DNA of 64,000 nt from CBDDKW01 sp965230425. Its GTDB lineage: Bacteria; Pseudomonadota; Gammaproteobacteria; UBA1113. Numbering within the stretch: the first letter of the stretch is position 1; each line of letters starts with the position of its first letter. The position numbers and the translations under genes are program-made. Location of the stretch: contig CBDDKW010000003.1 in assembly GCA_965230425.1 (NCBI GenBank), positions 186,001 through 250,000 on the forward strand, in the 5' to 3' direction. Under the pieces are notes generated by a model. That model was not told the origin of the DNA, searched no databases, and worked only from the letters and a program-made list of their open reading frames with translations. Positions 25,692 to 34,110 of this stretch are shown here, in pieces.

Positions 25692-25842
25692 ACATTTATG
25701 AATTCACATGATACACTAAAGCTGTGCACAGTGAAATCAAAGTTAACTACCAGCCTACTCGTTGATTTGGCCAGTTTTTTAACGAAATCAACAGAAAGTT
25801 CTTGCTGGATTTTGCACCTTTCTGTAAGATGCATAACAAGCT

Positions 25843-26204
25843 GCCAGCGTGGTGGAATTGGTAGACACAGGGGATTAACATCGTGTCTTTAATAAACGAG
25901 TCCCACTTGTCAGTAATGATAAGTTAAAAACTGGATGAATTGTCTGGAAAGCTAAGGGTTCACAAAGCCTATGCTAATCAGCAGCCAAGCGCACAGAGTG
26001 CGAAGGTTCAACGACTACCTGAACTGTAGCGATACGGATTAATAACAGGAAGCAGCTTGGAAGTAATGACCAAGTGAAACAGCGTCCAGCCCCTAAGTAG
26101 TTTTAGGGTGATGATATAGTCTGGCTACATCGAAAGATGATAGGTTAATGTCAAAATCCCCCGGCTTCACGGCTGTGTCGGTTCGAGTCCGACCGCTGGT
26201 ACCA
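25843..26204 (+). tRNA. tRNA-Leu(CAA) interrupted by a group I intron
   Basis: Exon 1 is 25843-25875 and exon 2 is 26151-26204. Joined they give a complete class II tRNA: acceptor GCCAGCG / CGCTGGT (with G1-U72), leucine D arm, anticodon stem GGGGA/TCCCC, loop TTCAAAA, long variable arm, T arm GTCGG-TTCGAGT-CCGAC and an encoded ACCA end. The anticodon from the predicted splice is CAA. The body, including G1-U72 and the GGTGGAAT..GTAGACACA D arm, resembles E. coli tRNA-Leu(UAA) more than tRNA-Leu(CAA). Confidence 0.9.
25876..26150 (+). ncRNA. Group I self-splicing intron in the tRNA-Leu anticodon loop (275 nt)
   Basis: The internal guide AGTCCC (25899-25904) pairs with GGGAT|T at the exon boundary, and U25875 faces G25900, the U-G wobble that marks a group I 5' splice site. 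The intron ends with G26150, the expected terminal G. A canonical P7 is formed by GACTA (26013-26017) and TAGTC (26117-26121), within the typical TTCAACGACTACC and GATGATATAGTC contexts. No homing endonuclease ORF fits in 275 nt. The intron sits between positions 32 and 33 of the tRNA, two nucleotides before the site used by cyanobacterial tRNA-Leu(UAA) introns (34/35). Confidence 0.9.
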
Positions 26205-26435
26205 CCCTATCCTAGTCGTTTGCGCTTGTCTACCGAAGCTATCTTTGGAAAAGATAGCGTAGGAAGAGCAAGCCACCCAAGCCCTTGCTAATGCTTTAAT
26301 TTAAGATCTACGCTTGTCTCACGCTTGTCTCACGAAGCGCTTGCGCGTAGTGAGAAAGCGCTTGCGCGTAGCGAGGAAAAAGATAGCGTAGGAAGAGCAA
26401 GCCACCCAAGCTTTTATTAGATATACCTTATGGGG
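26205..26435. repeat. Short-repeat cluster after the split tRNA
   Basis: A 34-nt sequence starting AAAAGATAGCGTAGGAAG occurs twice as a direct repeat (26249-26282 and 26378-26411). Between them are CGCTTGTCTCA twice and AAGCGCTTGCGCGTAG twice. No gene was found. The cluster lies between the split tRNA and the ydgA-like stop. Confidence 0.8.
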
Positions 26436-27884
26436 TTAAGGTGTTAACCCTGGTAAATCCATGGCTTTTCCATTGATATAGAGTTGACCATTTTTATATT
26501 CTGAAGAAAAGATATAATTACCATTATCTTCAGTTAGCACTCCTTGCCGTTGTAATTGGCTTAATTGCTGATTCACTTGACTTTGAATCACTTGATCAGA
26601 ATTCTGGCCACTCATTGACATGAGAATAGCCGTCTGGCTTGTTTGTTGTCTTGCTTGATGGCTTTGTTTAGTTCTGGCAACCATGATTTCACGTACTAAA
26701 CTCTCAGGCACAGAGATCTGTAAGGTCGCATTACCACTGCGTAGTAATTCAGGTAAAGGCACTAAGGCTTTACGATCAGATACATTGGGCAAAGTCATTT
26801 CTGCTTGTACTTTTACATCACCATGGGGTGTGGTCATTTGAAATGGGTTAATAATCAACTGGAAGCCATGACTCAATAATCGAGTAAATACTTCCATCAT
26901 CTGTGATAATTGCTGTGGCGATCTTAGCTGCGGATTATGCTGGGCATTCTGCATCTGTTGTGCCAAGGCATCTAATTCTGCCAATGCTTTTGCACCTATA
27001 TTATTTAATTCAACATTAAAGTCACCTGGACCATACTGCTCATTCTGAGCAACTAATTTATTAAATTTCACCGCAACCTGCATATTCGCAACATCACCGG
27101 TGGCAGTATTATTTGACTCAACAACAAGCTGTTGTAAGGTAAAAGGAGCTTGGTCGGGCGCTGATGCATTTATCGAAGCTAAACTAAACTGCATGGTACC
27201 ATACCATAGATCATATTTCCCTTTGCTAACATCTGTCTGCATCGCTAAGTCGTTTAGTTGCACCTTATTATTCGGGCCACTCATCATGGTTATGGATTTG
27301 ATGTGGGTTTCTGACTTAACCGCATCTAAACCAGAAGATGCATGCATATTAAAGGTAGTACCTGCTAGCTCAAAATGATTACCCGGTACTGACGAATGAA
27401 TAGTCACTTTGGGTATACGGTAGTCAGCTTGTATTGCACCCGTTAAATAAATCAACGCATCGCCTTTACCTAGCTCTGACTGTTGCACATATTGGCTTAA
27501 CATAGCATCTTTTTCATCAGGAATTTCCACCTGCTCTGTGATCAAAGCTTGTCCAACCAAGAAATTCCCATGATCCGGTGTGCTGTGCCCAATAATGAAA
27601 GGCCCATGATAAATCATTTGCTTAGAACGGATGGAAATAGCTCCCACCTTTGGTTGATTATGCCCAGAAGCAGCAACTCTTGGATCTAGGGTGATTAGGT
27701 AGCTTGCTTCGGATTTGAGCCAACCGCGTAAGTAGTACTCTTTTTTGATACTAATACCAGAATTGGCAGGCACCATGGCTATCATTTGGTCCATTTTTCG
27801 CTCTGCCATGATACCGGTAATGTAAGGTCCTACACCAACGATGAGTAGAATAAGTACAACTATACTAATTAGCCATTTGCGCAT
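26436..27884 (-). CDS. YdgA-like DUF945 family protein
   Basis: A 482-aa protein of the YdgA/DUF945 family. One N-terminal membrane anchor (WLISIVVLILLIVGVGPYITG) precedes a large periplasmic region. The family signature ERKMDQMI and LRGWLKSEASYLITL follow, and the C-terminus ends with NGKAMDLPGL, which is typical. Function is not known for the family; an envelope role is suspected. Stand-alone transcription unit. Confidence 0.8.
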   Translation of the reverse strand: MRKWLISIVVLILLIVGVGPYITGIMAERKMDQMIAMVPANSGISIKKEYYLRGWLKSEASYLITLDPRVAASGHNQPKVGAISIRSKQMIYHGPFIIGHSTPDHGNFLVGQALITEQVEIPDEKDAMLSQYVQQSELGKGDALIYLTGAIQADYRIPKVTIHSSVPGNHFELAGTTFNMHASSGLDAVKSETHIKSITMMSGPNNKVQLNDLAMQTDVSKGKYDLWYGTMQFSLASINASAPDQAPFTLQQLVVESNNTATGDVANMQVAVKFNKLVAQNEQYGPGDFNVELNNIGAKALAELDALAQQMQNAQHNPQLRSPQQLSQMMEVFTRLLSHGFQLIINPFQMTTPHGDVKVQAEMTLPNVSDRKALVPLPELLRSGNATLQISVPESLVREIMVARTKQSHQARQQTSQTAILMSMSGQNSDQVIQSQVNQQLSQLQRQGVLTEDNGNYIFSSEYKNGQLYINGKAMDLPGLTP

Positions 27885-28067
27885 GCGGTAATGCCCCCAT
27901 AATCATCTTCAAGATATTAATACACAGGATAGCAGATCTGTAGAAAGTCTCTACTTTAATTCAAAGGCTTAAGGTATCTGTAGCAAGCTGCAGGCGTTTC
28001 CGCTACGCCAATCTAGTGCGAACTTGGTTTGCTCAAGCGAAACAAGCCGAAATATTTCTAGAAAATC

Positions 28068-28094
28068 AAAACCCCGAGACAAGCTCGGGGTTTT
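28068..28094. terminator. Rho-independent terminator after the SPOR lipoprotein gene
   Basis: AAAACCCCGAG (28068-28078) pairs with CTCGGGGTTTT (28084-28094) around ACAAG. On the minus strand it reads as a GC-rich stem followed by a T-run, 50 nt beyond the stop at 28144; it also works on the plus strand. Confidence 0.85.
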
Positions 28095-28143
28095 CCTGTT
28101 TAGAATACCTACGTGAACCTAGTTCAGACTAGGTTATTATGTT

Positions 28144-29088
28144 TTATCCGCGGATTTCTTGTTTTTGTACACTGTTGACACTACGTACCCAAGGACCTCT
28201 TTGCTGAGCTTGGTCAGGCAAATTAACCATCGCTGCTTTTGCATCATCCATGCTTGGATAATCACCATCAGTTAATACATACCATGGTTTGCCATTCACT
28301 TTAGTGTGATAAATATGCGGCGCTTGTAAGTCATATTCTTTCGCCATATTTTTCACATAGGCTTGATCATGGGATGCCAAAATTTGCAAAGTATAATGCT
28401 GGCTACCCGTCGTAGTAGCAGTTTTCTGCGCTAAGGTAGCTTTTGTTGATGCCTGTGTCATTGAGTCACTACTACCACGATTGGAAGAACTTGGCGCTGC
28501 TGGTATAGGTGGGGGGGTGTAACCCGATGCAGGCGTCGTTGTCGTACCAGAATTCGCTGGCGCTGATTTAATCATAGGTACGGGAGCATTTGTTGTGGCA
28601 GCACCGCTGCTGGTACTGTTGTTACTGGCACCTGCAGCCACTGGCCATGCTGCTTTTTTCTTTGTGGCAACATCAGCAGCGCGAGAACCACCACCACCGC
28701 CGCCATAACGACGACCACCGGTGCGTGGGCGTGGGAAAGCGCCACGTTGTTGTAAGCTACGCGGATCAATTTGCATAAGCGCTTGTTTTGCTAAGGGTTG
28801 GCCTTGAGCTGCCGCTGCATGCATCCAGCGAATCGCTAAAGTTTTATTCTGTGGTGTTCCTAAACCGTAGTAGTACATATATCCCACAGCATATTGTGCA
28901 TCCGCATTACCCTGCTTGGCTGCTGGAGCCAGGTCTCTAAAAGCTTCGTGGTAATCACCTTGCATGAAGCTTTGTTTACCGACTTTGAATTCCTGCTCCA
29001 TATTTGTACATGCTTGTAAGAAAAGCACAGATAAAACACAGAGACTTAGCATCGCGAATTGTTTGAAACGTGTCATTGATTGGACCAT
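28144..29088 (-). CDS. Lipoprotein with Sel1 repeats and a C-terminal SPOR domain
   Basis: A 314-aa lipoprotein: signal with lipobox (LFLQAC), two Sel1-like repeats (for example GNADAQYAVGYMYYYGLGTP), a low-complexity Gly/Arg and Ser/Thr/Ala linker (about 125-215), and a C-terminal SPOR fold (HYTLQILASHDQAYVKNMA, then WYVLTDGDYPSMDDAKAAM). SPOR domains bind denuded septal peptidoglycan, so a division-site location is likely. The Met at codon 5 is an alternative start. A terminator follows the stop. Confidence 0.85.
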   Translation of the reverse strand: MVQSMTRFKQFAMLSLCVLSVLFLQACTNMEQEFKVGKQSFMQGDYHEAFRDLAPAAKQGNADAQYAVGYMYYYGLGTPQNKTLAIRWMHAAAAQGQPLAKQALMQIDPRSLQQRGAFPRPRTGGRRYGGGGGGSRAADVATKKKAAWPVAAGASNNSTSSGAATTNAPVPMIKSAPANSGTTTTPASGYTPPPIPAAPSSSNRGSSDSMTQASTKATLAQKTATTTGSQHYTLQILASHDQAYVKNMAKEYDLQAPHIYHTKVNGKPWYVLTDGDYPSMDDAKAAMVNLPDQAQQRGPWVRSVNSVQKQEIRG

Positions 29089-29267
29089 CCCTAGGTTATT
29101 TACTTAAAACAGTTTTATGATTATCCTCAGTTTGCCCTGACTAATCAAGCCTTCTGTTGCGCCCATCAAGAACCTGTGACCATCTCTAGAAATGTCAGTA
29201 TACCTCTGGGTATCTGAGTAAAAGTAGAAGAACTCATTCGAAAAGCCAAGCACTTATTTATGCTTGT

Positions 29268-29729
29268 TTATTCACCAAGTAAACGGATAAAGGCTAAACG
29301 ATACTGAATTTCACGTTTGCCCTGATAAACCATTTCTTGTGTTTTAGCAATTTCATCTTTAATGGCTTGTTCTTTAGCATGACTAATATTGCCAGAGCGT
29401 TCCATTTTAGCTAATTTTTGCTTTGCCTGGTTCAGACGTTGCTGCATATGCACTAACCGAGTCTCTGCTGTTAAAATATGTTGGCCAAATAATTGTGGGT
29501 TCTGTTGCATGGTTCGAATAAAGCCATTAACTTTTTGTCCAGCTTGGTTAGCTGCCACACAACTGGAAATGGCATCTGCATTATCTTGAGTAGCGCACTG
29601 TTCTAACTCTGCCTGGATTTTATCAGGATGCATCATGAAATAATTATAATCTCGTCCGCTGTCTGTGCAGGCGACTAGTTGCCCGCTTAATACACAGAAT
29701 AAGAACAGACGTATGACTAATTTATACAT
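29268..29729 (-). CDS. EexN-like lipoprotein
   Basis: A 153-aa lipoprotein. The signal peptide has lipobox LVACTDSG. The mature N-terminus YNYFMMHPDKIQAELEQC, followed by a second cysteine in SSCVAANQ, fits the entry-exclusion lipoprotein EexN family in outline. The C-terminal half is coiled coil. The longest ORF starts at 29822 but would overlap the icmD-like gene. I prefer the Met at 29729, preceded by GAGAG and followed at once by the signal peptide. Cotranscribed with the gene upstream. Confidence 0.65.
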   Translation of the reverse strand: MYKLVIRLFLFCVLSGQLVACTDSGRDYNYFMMHPDKIQAELEQCATQDNADAISSCVAANQAGQKVNGFIRTMQQNPQLFGQHILTAETRLVHMQQRLNQAKQKLAKMERSGNISHAKEQAIKDEIAKTQEMVYQGKREIQYRLAFIRLLGE

Positions 29730-29743
29730 GATACTCTCTATAT

Positions 29744-30073
29744 TTAAGTCAATAAGCCAGTGGCGTAATGGTAATATTTTGTCACTAATGGGATAGCGAT
29801 CAGTATTAGCCCTAAAAACCACATGAGCAATGGCGTACTTAAACGCACTTGCTGCGGATTTTCGCGGTGGTATTTATATTGCACAATACCGCCAACGACT
29901 AAACCGACACCAAGTACAAAGCAGATACCAAACATGACCTTTGTCAAACCTGCTGCAGGCCCAAGTAAATTATCGGCAATCCCACCAATACTCGATGAGG
30001 ACCCTGTAGTGGCATAGGCAGTTGAGATGAAACTGCCCAATAAAGCAGTCATAAGGACTGTGAATCTTTTCAT
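29744..30073 (-). CDS. IcmD/DotP-like small inner-membrane protein of Dot/Icm systems
   Basis: A 109-aa protein with a signal sequence (MKRFTVLMTALLGSFISTAYA), the segment GGIADNLLGPAAGLTK, then a first TM (FGICFVLGVGLVVGGIVQY). The signature KYHRENPQQVRLSTP follows, then a second TM (LLMWFLGLILIAIPLV). This layout and the HxxNPQQ motif match the IcmD/DotP family of the type IVB Dot/Icm inner-membrane complex; DotE/IcmC is a relative. AGGAG precedes the ATG. It stands apart from any other dot/icm gene, with a lipoprotein gene downstream and a hydrolase gene divergent. Confidence 0.65.
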   Translation of the reverse strand: MKRFTVLMTALLGSFISTAYATTGSSSSIGGIADNLLGPAAGLTKVMFGICFVLGVGLVVGGIVQYKYHRENPQQVRLSTPLLMWFLGLILIAIPLVTKYYHYATGLLT

Positions 30074-30118
30074 TATTTCTCCTATACTTGTTCACTTAAA
30101 CAATCAATTTAATAGCCA

Positions 30119-31267
30119 TTGACAATGCATAAAAAATATCAGACTTCTGGGTTGAATACCACTTTTTCCTACAGTGATTTGAGCTTCTGTGAATATATTG
30201 AACATATGCGAAATGTCATCTCGCGCACACGGACTGATTTAGAAGATGAGCGTAGAGATCACATCATCGATTGCAATAGTCCCTTTGAATTATGGCCGGA
30301 TAACCATGATAAAAATACTCCCATAGACAATGGCATATTATTGGTTCATGGCTTATTAGATTCACCTTACGGCTTGCGCGATATTGCTCAGCATTTTCAG
30401 CAACGCGGTTATTTAGTCCGCGCTATATTATTGCCTGGCCATGGCACAGTACCCGGGGACTTATTAAAAGTCTGTGTGGATGATTGGTTACAAGCTGTCG
30501 AATATGGCATACGTAGTTTTGCGGGCATTGCTAAACATACCTATATATTTGGTTTTTCCGGCGGTGCCAGTTTGGCGCTCTATCATGCCTTACAAGGTGC
30601 AGCGATTAAGGGCTTATTCTTAATTGCGCCTTCTATCAAGCTACGCGCTAAAAGTGTGGGTATGGCTAAATTTCTTAAACTAACAGGCTACATTAAACCT
30701 GAATATCGTTGGTTCATTCGTGCAGAAGAACAGGATTACAGTAAATACGAATCCATCCCTTATAATCTAGCGCATCAAGCACATAGATTGACGCAAGTAA
30801 TTCAACAACAAATTAAACGTGCATTCCTATATACACCAGTTTACATGGCTATTTCTGCTGATGATGAAACAATTAGTGCCACTGCGGCAGAAAAATTTTT
30901 CAAAAAAGCATTAACGCCACACAAACACCTATTAATCTACAGCAAAGAAAAAAAACACAGCACTGATCCTGATACGGAATATCGTAACAGTTGCCATCCT
31001 GAGGCAGGGATTGTTGATTATTCGCATGTATGTATTCAAATTTCACCTGACAATCCACATTACGGCATTGATGGTGATTACCAAATCGAACCTCTATACA
31101 AAGGCAAAAAGAAAATAAACAGCATGGTGCGCGGCGCTGTGAGCAAAGCGAATATACGCAAGTATGCAACAACACGCTTATCGTATAATCCGGATTTTAA
31201 TTATTTTTTACAATCGGTAGATGATTTTCTTGAACATACCAGGCGTTTATCTTGTGATGTCAAATAG
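30119..31267 (+). CDS. Alpha/beta hydrolase
   Basis: A 382-aa protein with a serine hydrolase fold: oxyanion region LLVHGLLDSPYGLRDIA, LLPGHGTVPGD, and the nucleophile elbow GFSGGASL (GxSxG). An Asp (AISADDETI) and a His (EKKHSTDPD) are in suitable positions for the triad. No signal peptide is seen, and the substrate is unknown. It is divergent from the IcmD-like pair, with starts 45 nt apart. Carboxylesterase or lipase activity is likely. Confidence 0.75.
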   Translation: MTMHKKYQTSGLNTTFSYSDLSFCEYIEHMRNVISRTRTDLEDERRDHIIDCNSPFELWPDNHDKNTPIDNGILLVHGLLDSPYGLRDIAQHFQQRGYLVRAILLPGHGTVPGDLLKVCVDDWLQAVEYGIRSFAGIAKHTYIFGFSGGASLALYHALQGAAIKGLFLIAPSIKLRAKSVGMAKFLKLTGYIKPEYRWFIRAEEQDYSKYESIPYNLAHQAHRLTQVIQQQIKRAFLYTPVYMAISADDETISATAAEKFFKKALTPHKHLLIYSKEKKHSTDPDTEYRNSCHPEAGIVDYSHVCIQISPDNPHYGIDGDYQIEPLYKGKKKINSMVRGAVSKANIRKYATTRLSYNPDFNYFLQSVDDFLEHTRRLSCDVK

Positions 31268-31352
31268 TCTAATCATGCATCCTGGATTGCTCAACAAAAT
31301 CGATATCCAAAAGCTTCAAAATTTTTATTTCATCTACATGCTATTGTCTCAT

Positions 31353-33554
31353 TTATCCTGATGAGTTTTTGCGCTGAACCTTACCACTTGTATGAACCAT
31401 ATCATCTGCTTGTAAACGACCTGCTAAGGTTGGGGTATCAGATGGGATACCAGCAAAAAAAGTTGTAGTAGCCGGTGAAGTGTCATCTGTCGTACCAATT
31501 TGTGAGCTGCTACTACTCTCCATTGGCGGAATGGTTATGCCAAGTTGACGAAAAGCAGCGGCAAAAGCATCCATTCTTCTTTCATGTTCAGCATCTTTTC
31601 GTTCAAGCCTATCATTTCGTTCCTCAAGCGAAGCAACTTTATCTTCTAATTTTTTAGTTTTACGTTTCTCCGCAATTAACTCTTCTTCTACCATCTCAAG
31701 CTTAGCTTCAGTTTGTTTAAGCTTAGCCTGAGTACGCTCTAATTCTTCGCGGGTTTTATCTCGCTGTTGACGCGCTTCAGCAAGTTCATTGCGTAACTGA
31801 GTTATAGTACGAGCTTGCTCTTCAATCGTTTCACTTTGCTGTCGAATCTTTTCGTCTTGCTGTCGAATCTTTTCGTCTTGCTGTCGAATCTTTTCGTCTT
31901 GCTGTCGAATCTTTTCGTCTTGCTGTCGAATCGTTTCACTTTGCTGCCGAATCGTTTCACTTTGCTGCCGAATTGTTTCGTCTTGCTGTCGAATCTTTTC
32001 ACTTTGCCGCTTAATAATTTCATCTTGTTCGCGAACTCGTCGTAAAAGAGAAGCAATTTGTGCTTGCAGCCAGCTAACCTGTTCTTGTGTAGTATTTTGA
32101 TAATCACGATGTAATCTGCGAAGTTCTCGAATATCAGCTTGCTGCTGAGCAGGTGTATCCTGCCCTTTTTGCGACGCACCTCTAGCCATTTTTGCTCTAA
32201 TTAGTGTTTCCAACCCGTCGGCAGCTTTCTGAAATCGACACCTAAGACCCGTTTCGTGCTCTGGGTGAGATATTCCTGAATGTCCATTTGGCATTAGCAT
32301 ATTCCTCTCAATGTCGGCTAAATTCTCGCTAATCGCTTGGTAGCCTTGCAATAAGGTTAAGATGAATTCAAAAATGTCTTTATAATCGACTTGTTGGTTA
32401 TTATCTGCTGAGTATAGGCGCTTTCCTGCCTGTAGTATAGCCGTATTAAAAGATTTTAAGGCGTTTATTTGCTCATTATCCATAAAGTTTTGTAACAGTG
32501 ATTCACGCACTCTGCGCTCGGCTTGTTGCACACCCTGGCTATCATGAGATATCACCGTAACCACCTGCTCCCAATCCACCACATAGTGTTGCCAGTTGTC
32601 AAATCCTAGACTAGCCGCCGTCAGGGCAAATAAAGCACCCATATCGTTATATAAATGCGTATGTATAGTCCTTTCTAGCTTGGCATTCGCTTGGCGTGTT
32701 TGTCCAGCCGCATAGCTACGCAGTCCAGCACGCACTAAGACCATACTGGCAGAGAGTAATATACCCGCATCATTGAGCGTAGTACGGATGGCTCGTATCC
32801 GCGTGAAATAATCGCTGGTCAGTGCCGTAGCCATTAAACCAGGCCCTAACAATGACAAAAACCAGATTGGAATACTGTACACCCGCCAAAGAAAAGGTAA
32901 TTTACCTGCATCAGACGTATTAGACTGATAGGACTCAGCAAACAACTTAAGCTCAGCCGTTAATTCTCGTAAAAAATTACGCTCCGATGCTTGTAGATCT
33001 ATCTTTTGCGCAAACTGCAAAAAAATCGCTTCAAATTCTTTGATGTAACTCAATAATACCCTTTGGTTATTTTCAATGGCGACTTGCTCTTGTTGCTTGT
33101 TATAAGCATAACCTATCGACAATACAAGTTGGATAATCACCAGTACAATACTCAAAACCTCTTGGATGATTTGCACTATAGCAATCTCATCAGAATCACC
33201 TTCACCTACCTGAGCCAACCAACTGATGATGATATTGGGTAAGACAATAGCAAAGACAAATAACACTTGAAAGCTAGGGTCTATGGCATTAATACGTGAT
33301 TTAATATAAGCATTGCGTTGTTGTGCAGATGTATAGGGATACTCACCTGATATGAGCCATTGCTCTAAGGACGATAATAGTAATTGCTCATCGAGCTCTA
33401 TGGTTTGTCTGGTAGTACTAAGGCTATCTGTTGAACTTTTTGCTTCTGCATGCAAAACAGCAATACTGCCTGCGTTACTACAACCTATATCGGCAATGTC
33501 AGTATCAGAGCCATAGATATCCCCTGGCTCTACCTCGGACTTTCCTTTAGACAT
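31353..33554 (-). CDS. Membrane coiled-coil protein with tandem heptads, effector candidate (733 aa)
   Basis: I do not recognise a family. The 733-aa product has an acidic N-terminus and two membrane segments at about residues 97-114 and 126-150 (LFVFAIVLPNIII; IVLVIIQLVLSIGYA). Another hydrophobic stretch lies at about 224-240. A long coiled coil spans about 495-680. Its core is ten 7-residue units of the type RQQDEKI or RQQSETI (about 509-578), encoded by a 21-bp tandem DNA repeat. The C-terminus is Ser/Thr-rich. The architecture suits a host-membrane-targeted effector or a scaffold, which is inference. Confidence 0.6.
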   Translation of the reverse strand: MSKGKSEVEPGDIYGSDTDIADIGCSNAGSIAVLHAEAKSSTDSLSTTRQTIELDEQLLLSSLEQWLISGEYPYTSAQQRNAYIKSRINAIDPSFQVLFVFAIVLPNIIISWLAQVGEGDSDEIAIVQIIQEVLSIVLVIIQLVLSIGYAYNKQQEQVAIENNQRVLLSYIKEFEAIFLQFAQKIDLQASERNFLRELTAELKLFAESYQSNTSDAGKLPFLWRVYSIPIWFLSLLGPGLMATALTSDYFTRIRAIRTTLNDAGILLSASMVLVRAGLRSYAAGQTRQANAKLERTIHTHLYNDMGALFALTAASLGFDNWQHYVVDWEQVVTVISHDSQGVQQAERRVRESLLQNFMDNEQINALKSFNTAILQAGKRLYSADNNQQVDYKDIFEFILTLLQGYQAISENLADIERNMLMPNGHSGISHPEHETGLRCRFQKAADGLETLIRAKMARGASQKGQDTPAQQQADIRELRRLHRDYQNTTQEQVSWLQAQIASLLRRVREQDEIIKRQSEKIRQQDETIRQQSETIRQQSETIRQQDEKIRQQDEKIRQQDEKIRQQDEKIRQQSETIEEQARTITQLRNELAEARQQRDKTREELERTQAKLKQTEAKLEMVEEELIAEKRKTKKLEDKVASLEERNDRLERKDAEHERRMDAFAAAFRQLGITIPPMESSSSSQIGTTDDTSPATTTFFAGIPSDTPTLAGRLQADDMVHTSGKVQRKNSSG
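31821..32030. repeat. Ten tandem 21-bp units coding for heptads
   Basis: Ten adjacent 21-bp units lie inside the 733-aa gene. Four consecutive ones (31842-31925) are identical (TCGAATCTTTTCGTCTTGCTG in part). Others differ by exchanges that change DEK to SET. Exact identity points to recent expansion or contraction. Because 21 is divisible by 3, several other frames also stay open here. Confidence 0.95.
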
Positions 33555-34110
33555 AGGACATACCCCCCAATGTTATTGTGATAATTCATCTGGGTATATG
33601 AGAGATTATTGGCCAATAACGGTACATATCCGCTTTGTTTTTTTATCTAAGTACAAGTGATATATGAGGGTATAATACTGGAAATCAAGTGCTAAACAGT
33701 CATATATATACTTAATGAAATTATATTTAATTATTTAATAGATCAGGTAAGAACATTACCCAAATGGTATAGGTTAAACTTGAGCTAGCATTTAAGGATT
33801 AAAACTCTATAAAAATGAGAGTATTACTGGATCCCGCGGTCAAGCCGCGGGATGACAAAACTCTCAATTATTCAAAGCGTTATTTTTTAGACACGATTAC
33901 CGTATAGGCAAATCGGCTATTTATAAACCTTCTAAAGCTCATATACAACAAGGTAATGTAAGCTACTGATAGCAATAATACGTAAATAATTAAATTTAAA
34001 TATCATATAAGATAAAAATAGTCCGATTAATACATTAAATCAACTTTATTTTATAGTTATTATATTCCTAACGTTCGTTATACCTATTTATATAAGCTGA
34101 ACTTATCGTA
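33555..34110. other. 556-bp AT-rich gap with a GC palindrome
   Basis: No gene was found. The sequence is very AT-rich, apart from a GC palindrome at 33831-33853 (ATCCCGCGG-TCAAG-CCGCGGGAT). Flanking TGAGAGT (33816-33822) and ACTCTCA (33860-33866) are also inverted. This looks like a small dispersed repeat of the CTGGATCCCGCGG...GGGATGACA kind. Promoter signals of the 733-aa gene must lie near 33554. Confidence 0.6.

Noticed and set aside
23181..26204. Prophage or integrative element with its own integrase
   Set aside because: No integrase, excisionase or structural phage gene was found; only a restriction-modification cassette and a small gene.
31821..32030. CRISPR array
   Set aside because: The repeats are contiguous 21-bp units without spacers, inside a coding frame.
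31802..32179. Long ORFs in other frames of the heptad repeat (125 aa on the minus strand, 76 aa on the plus strand)
   Set aside because: They arise because a 21-bp repeat keeps several frames open; composition is repetitive and the 733-aa frame is clearly the coding one.
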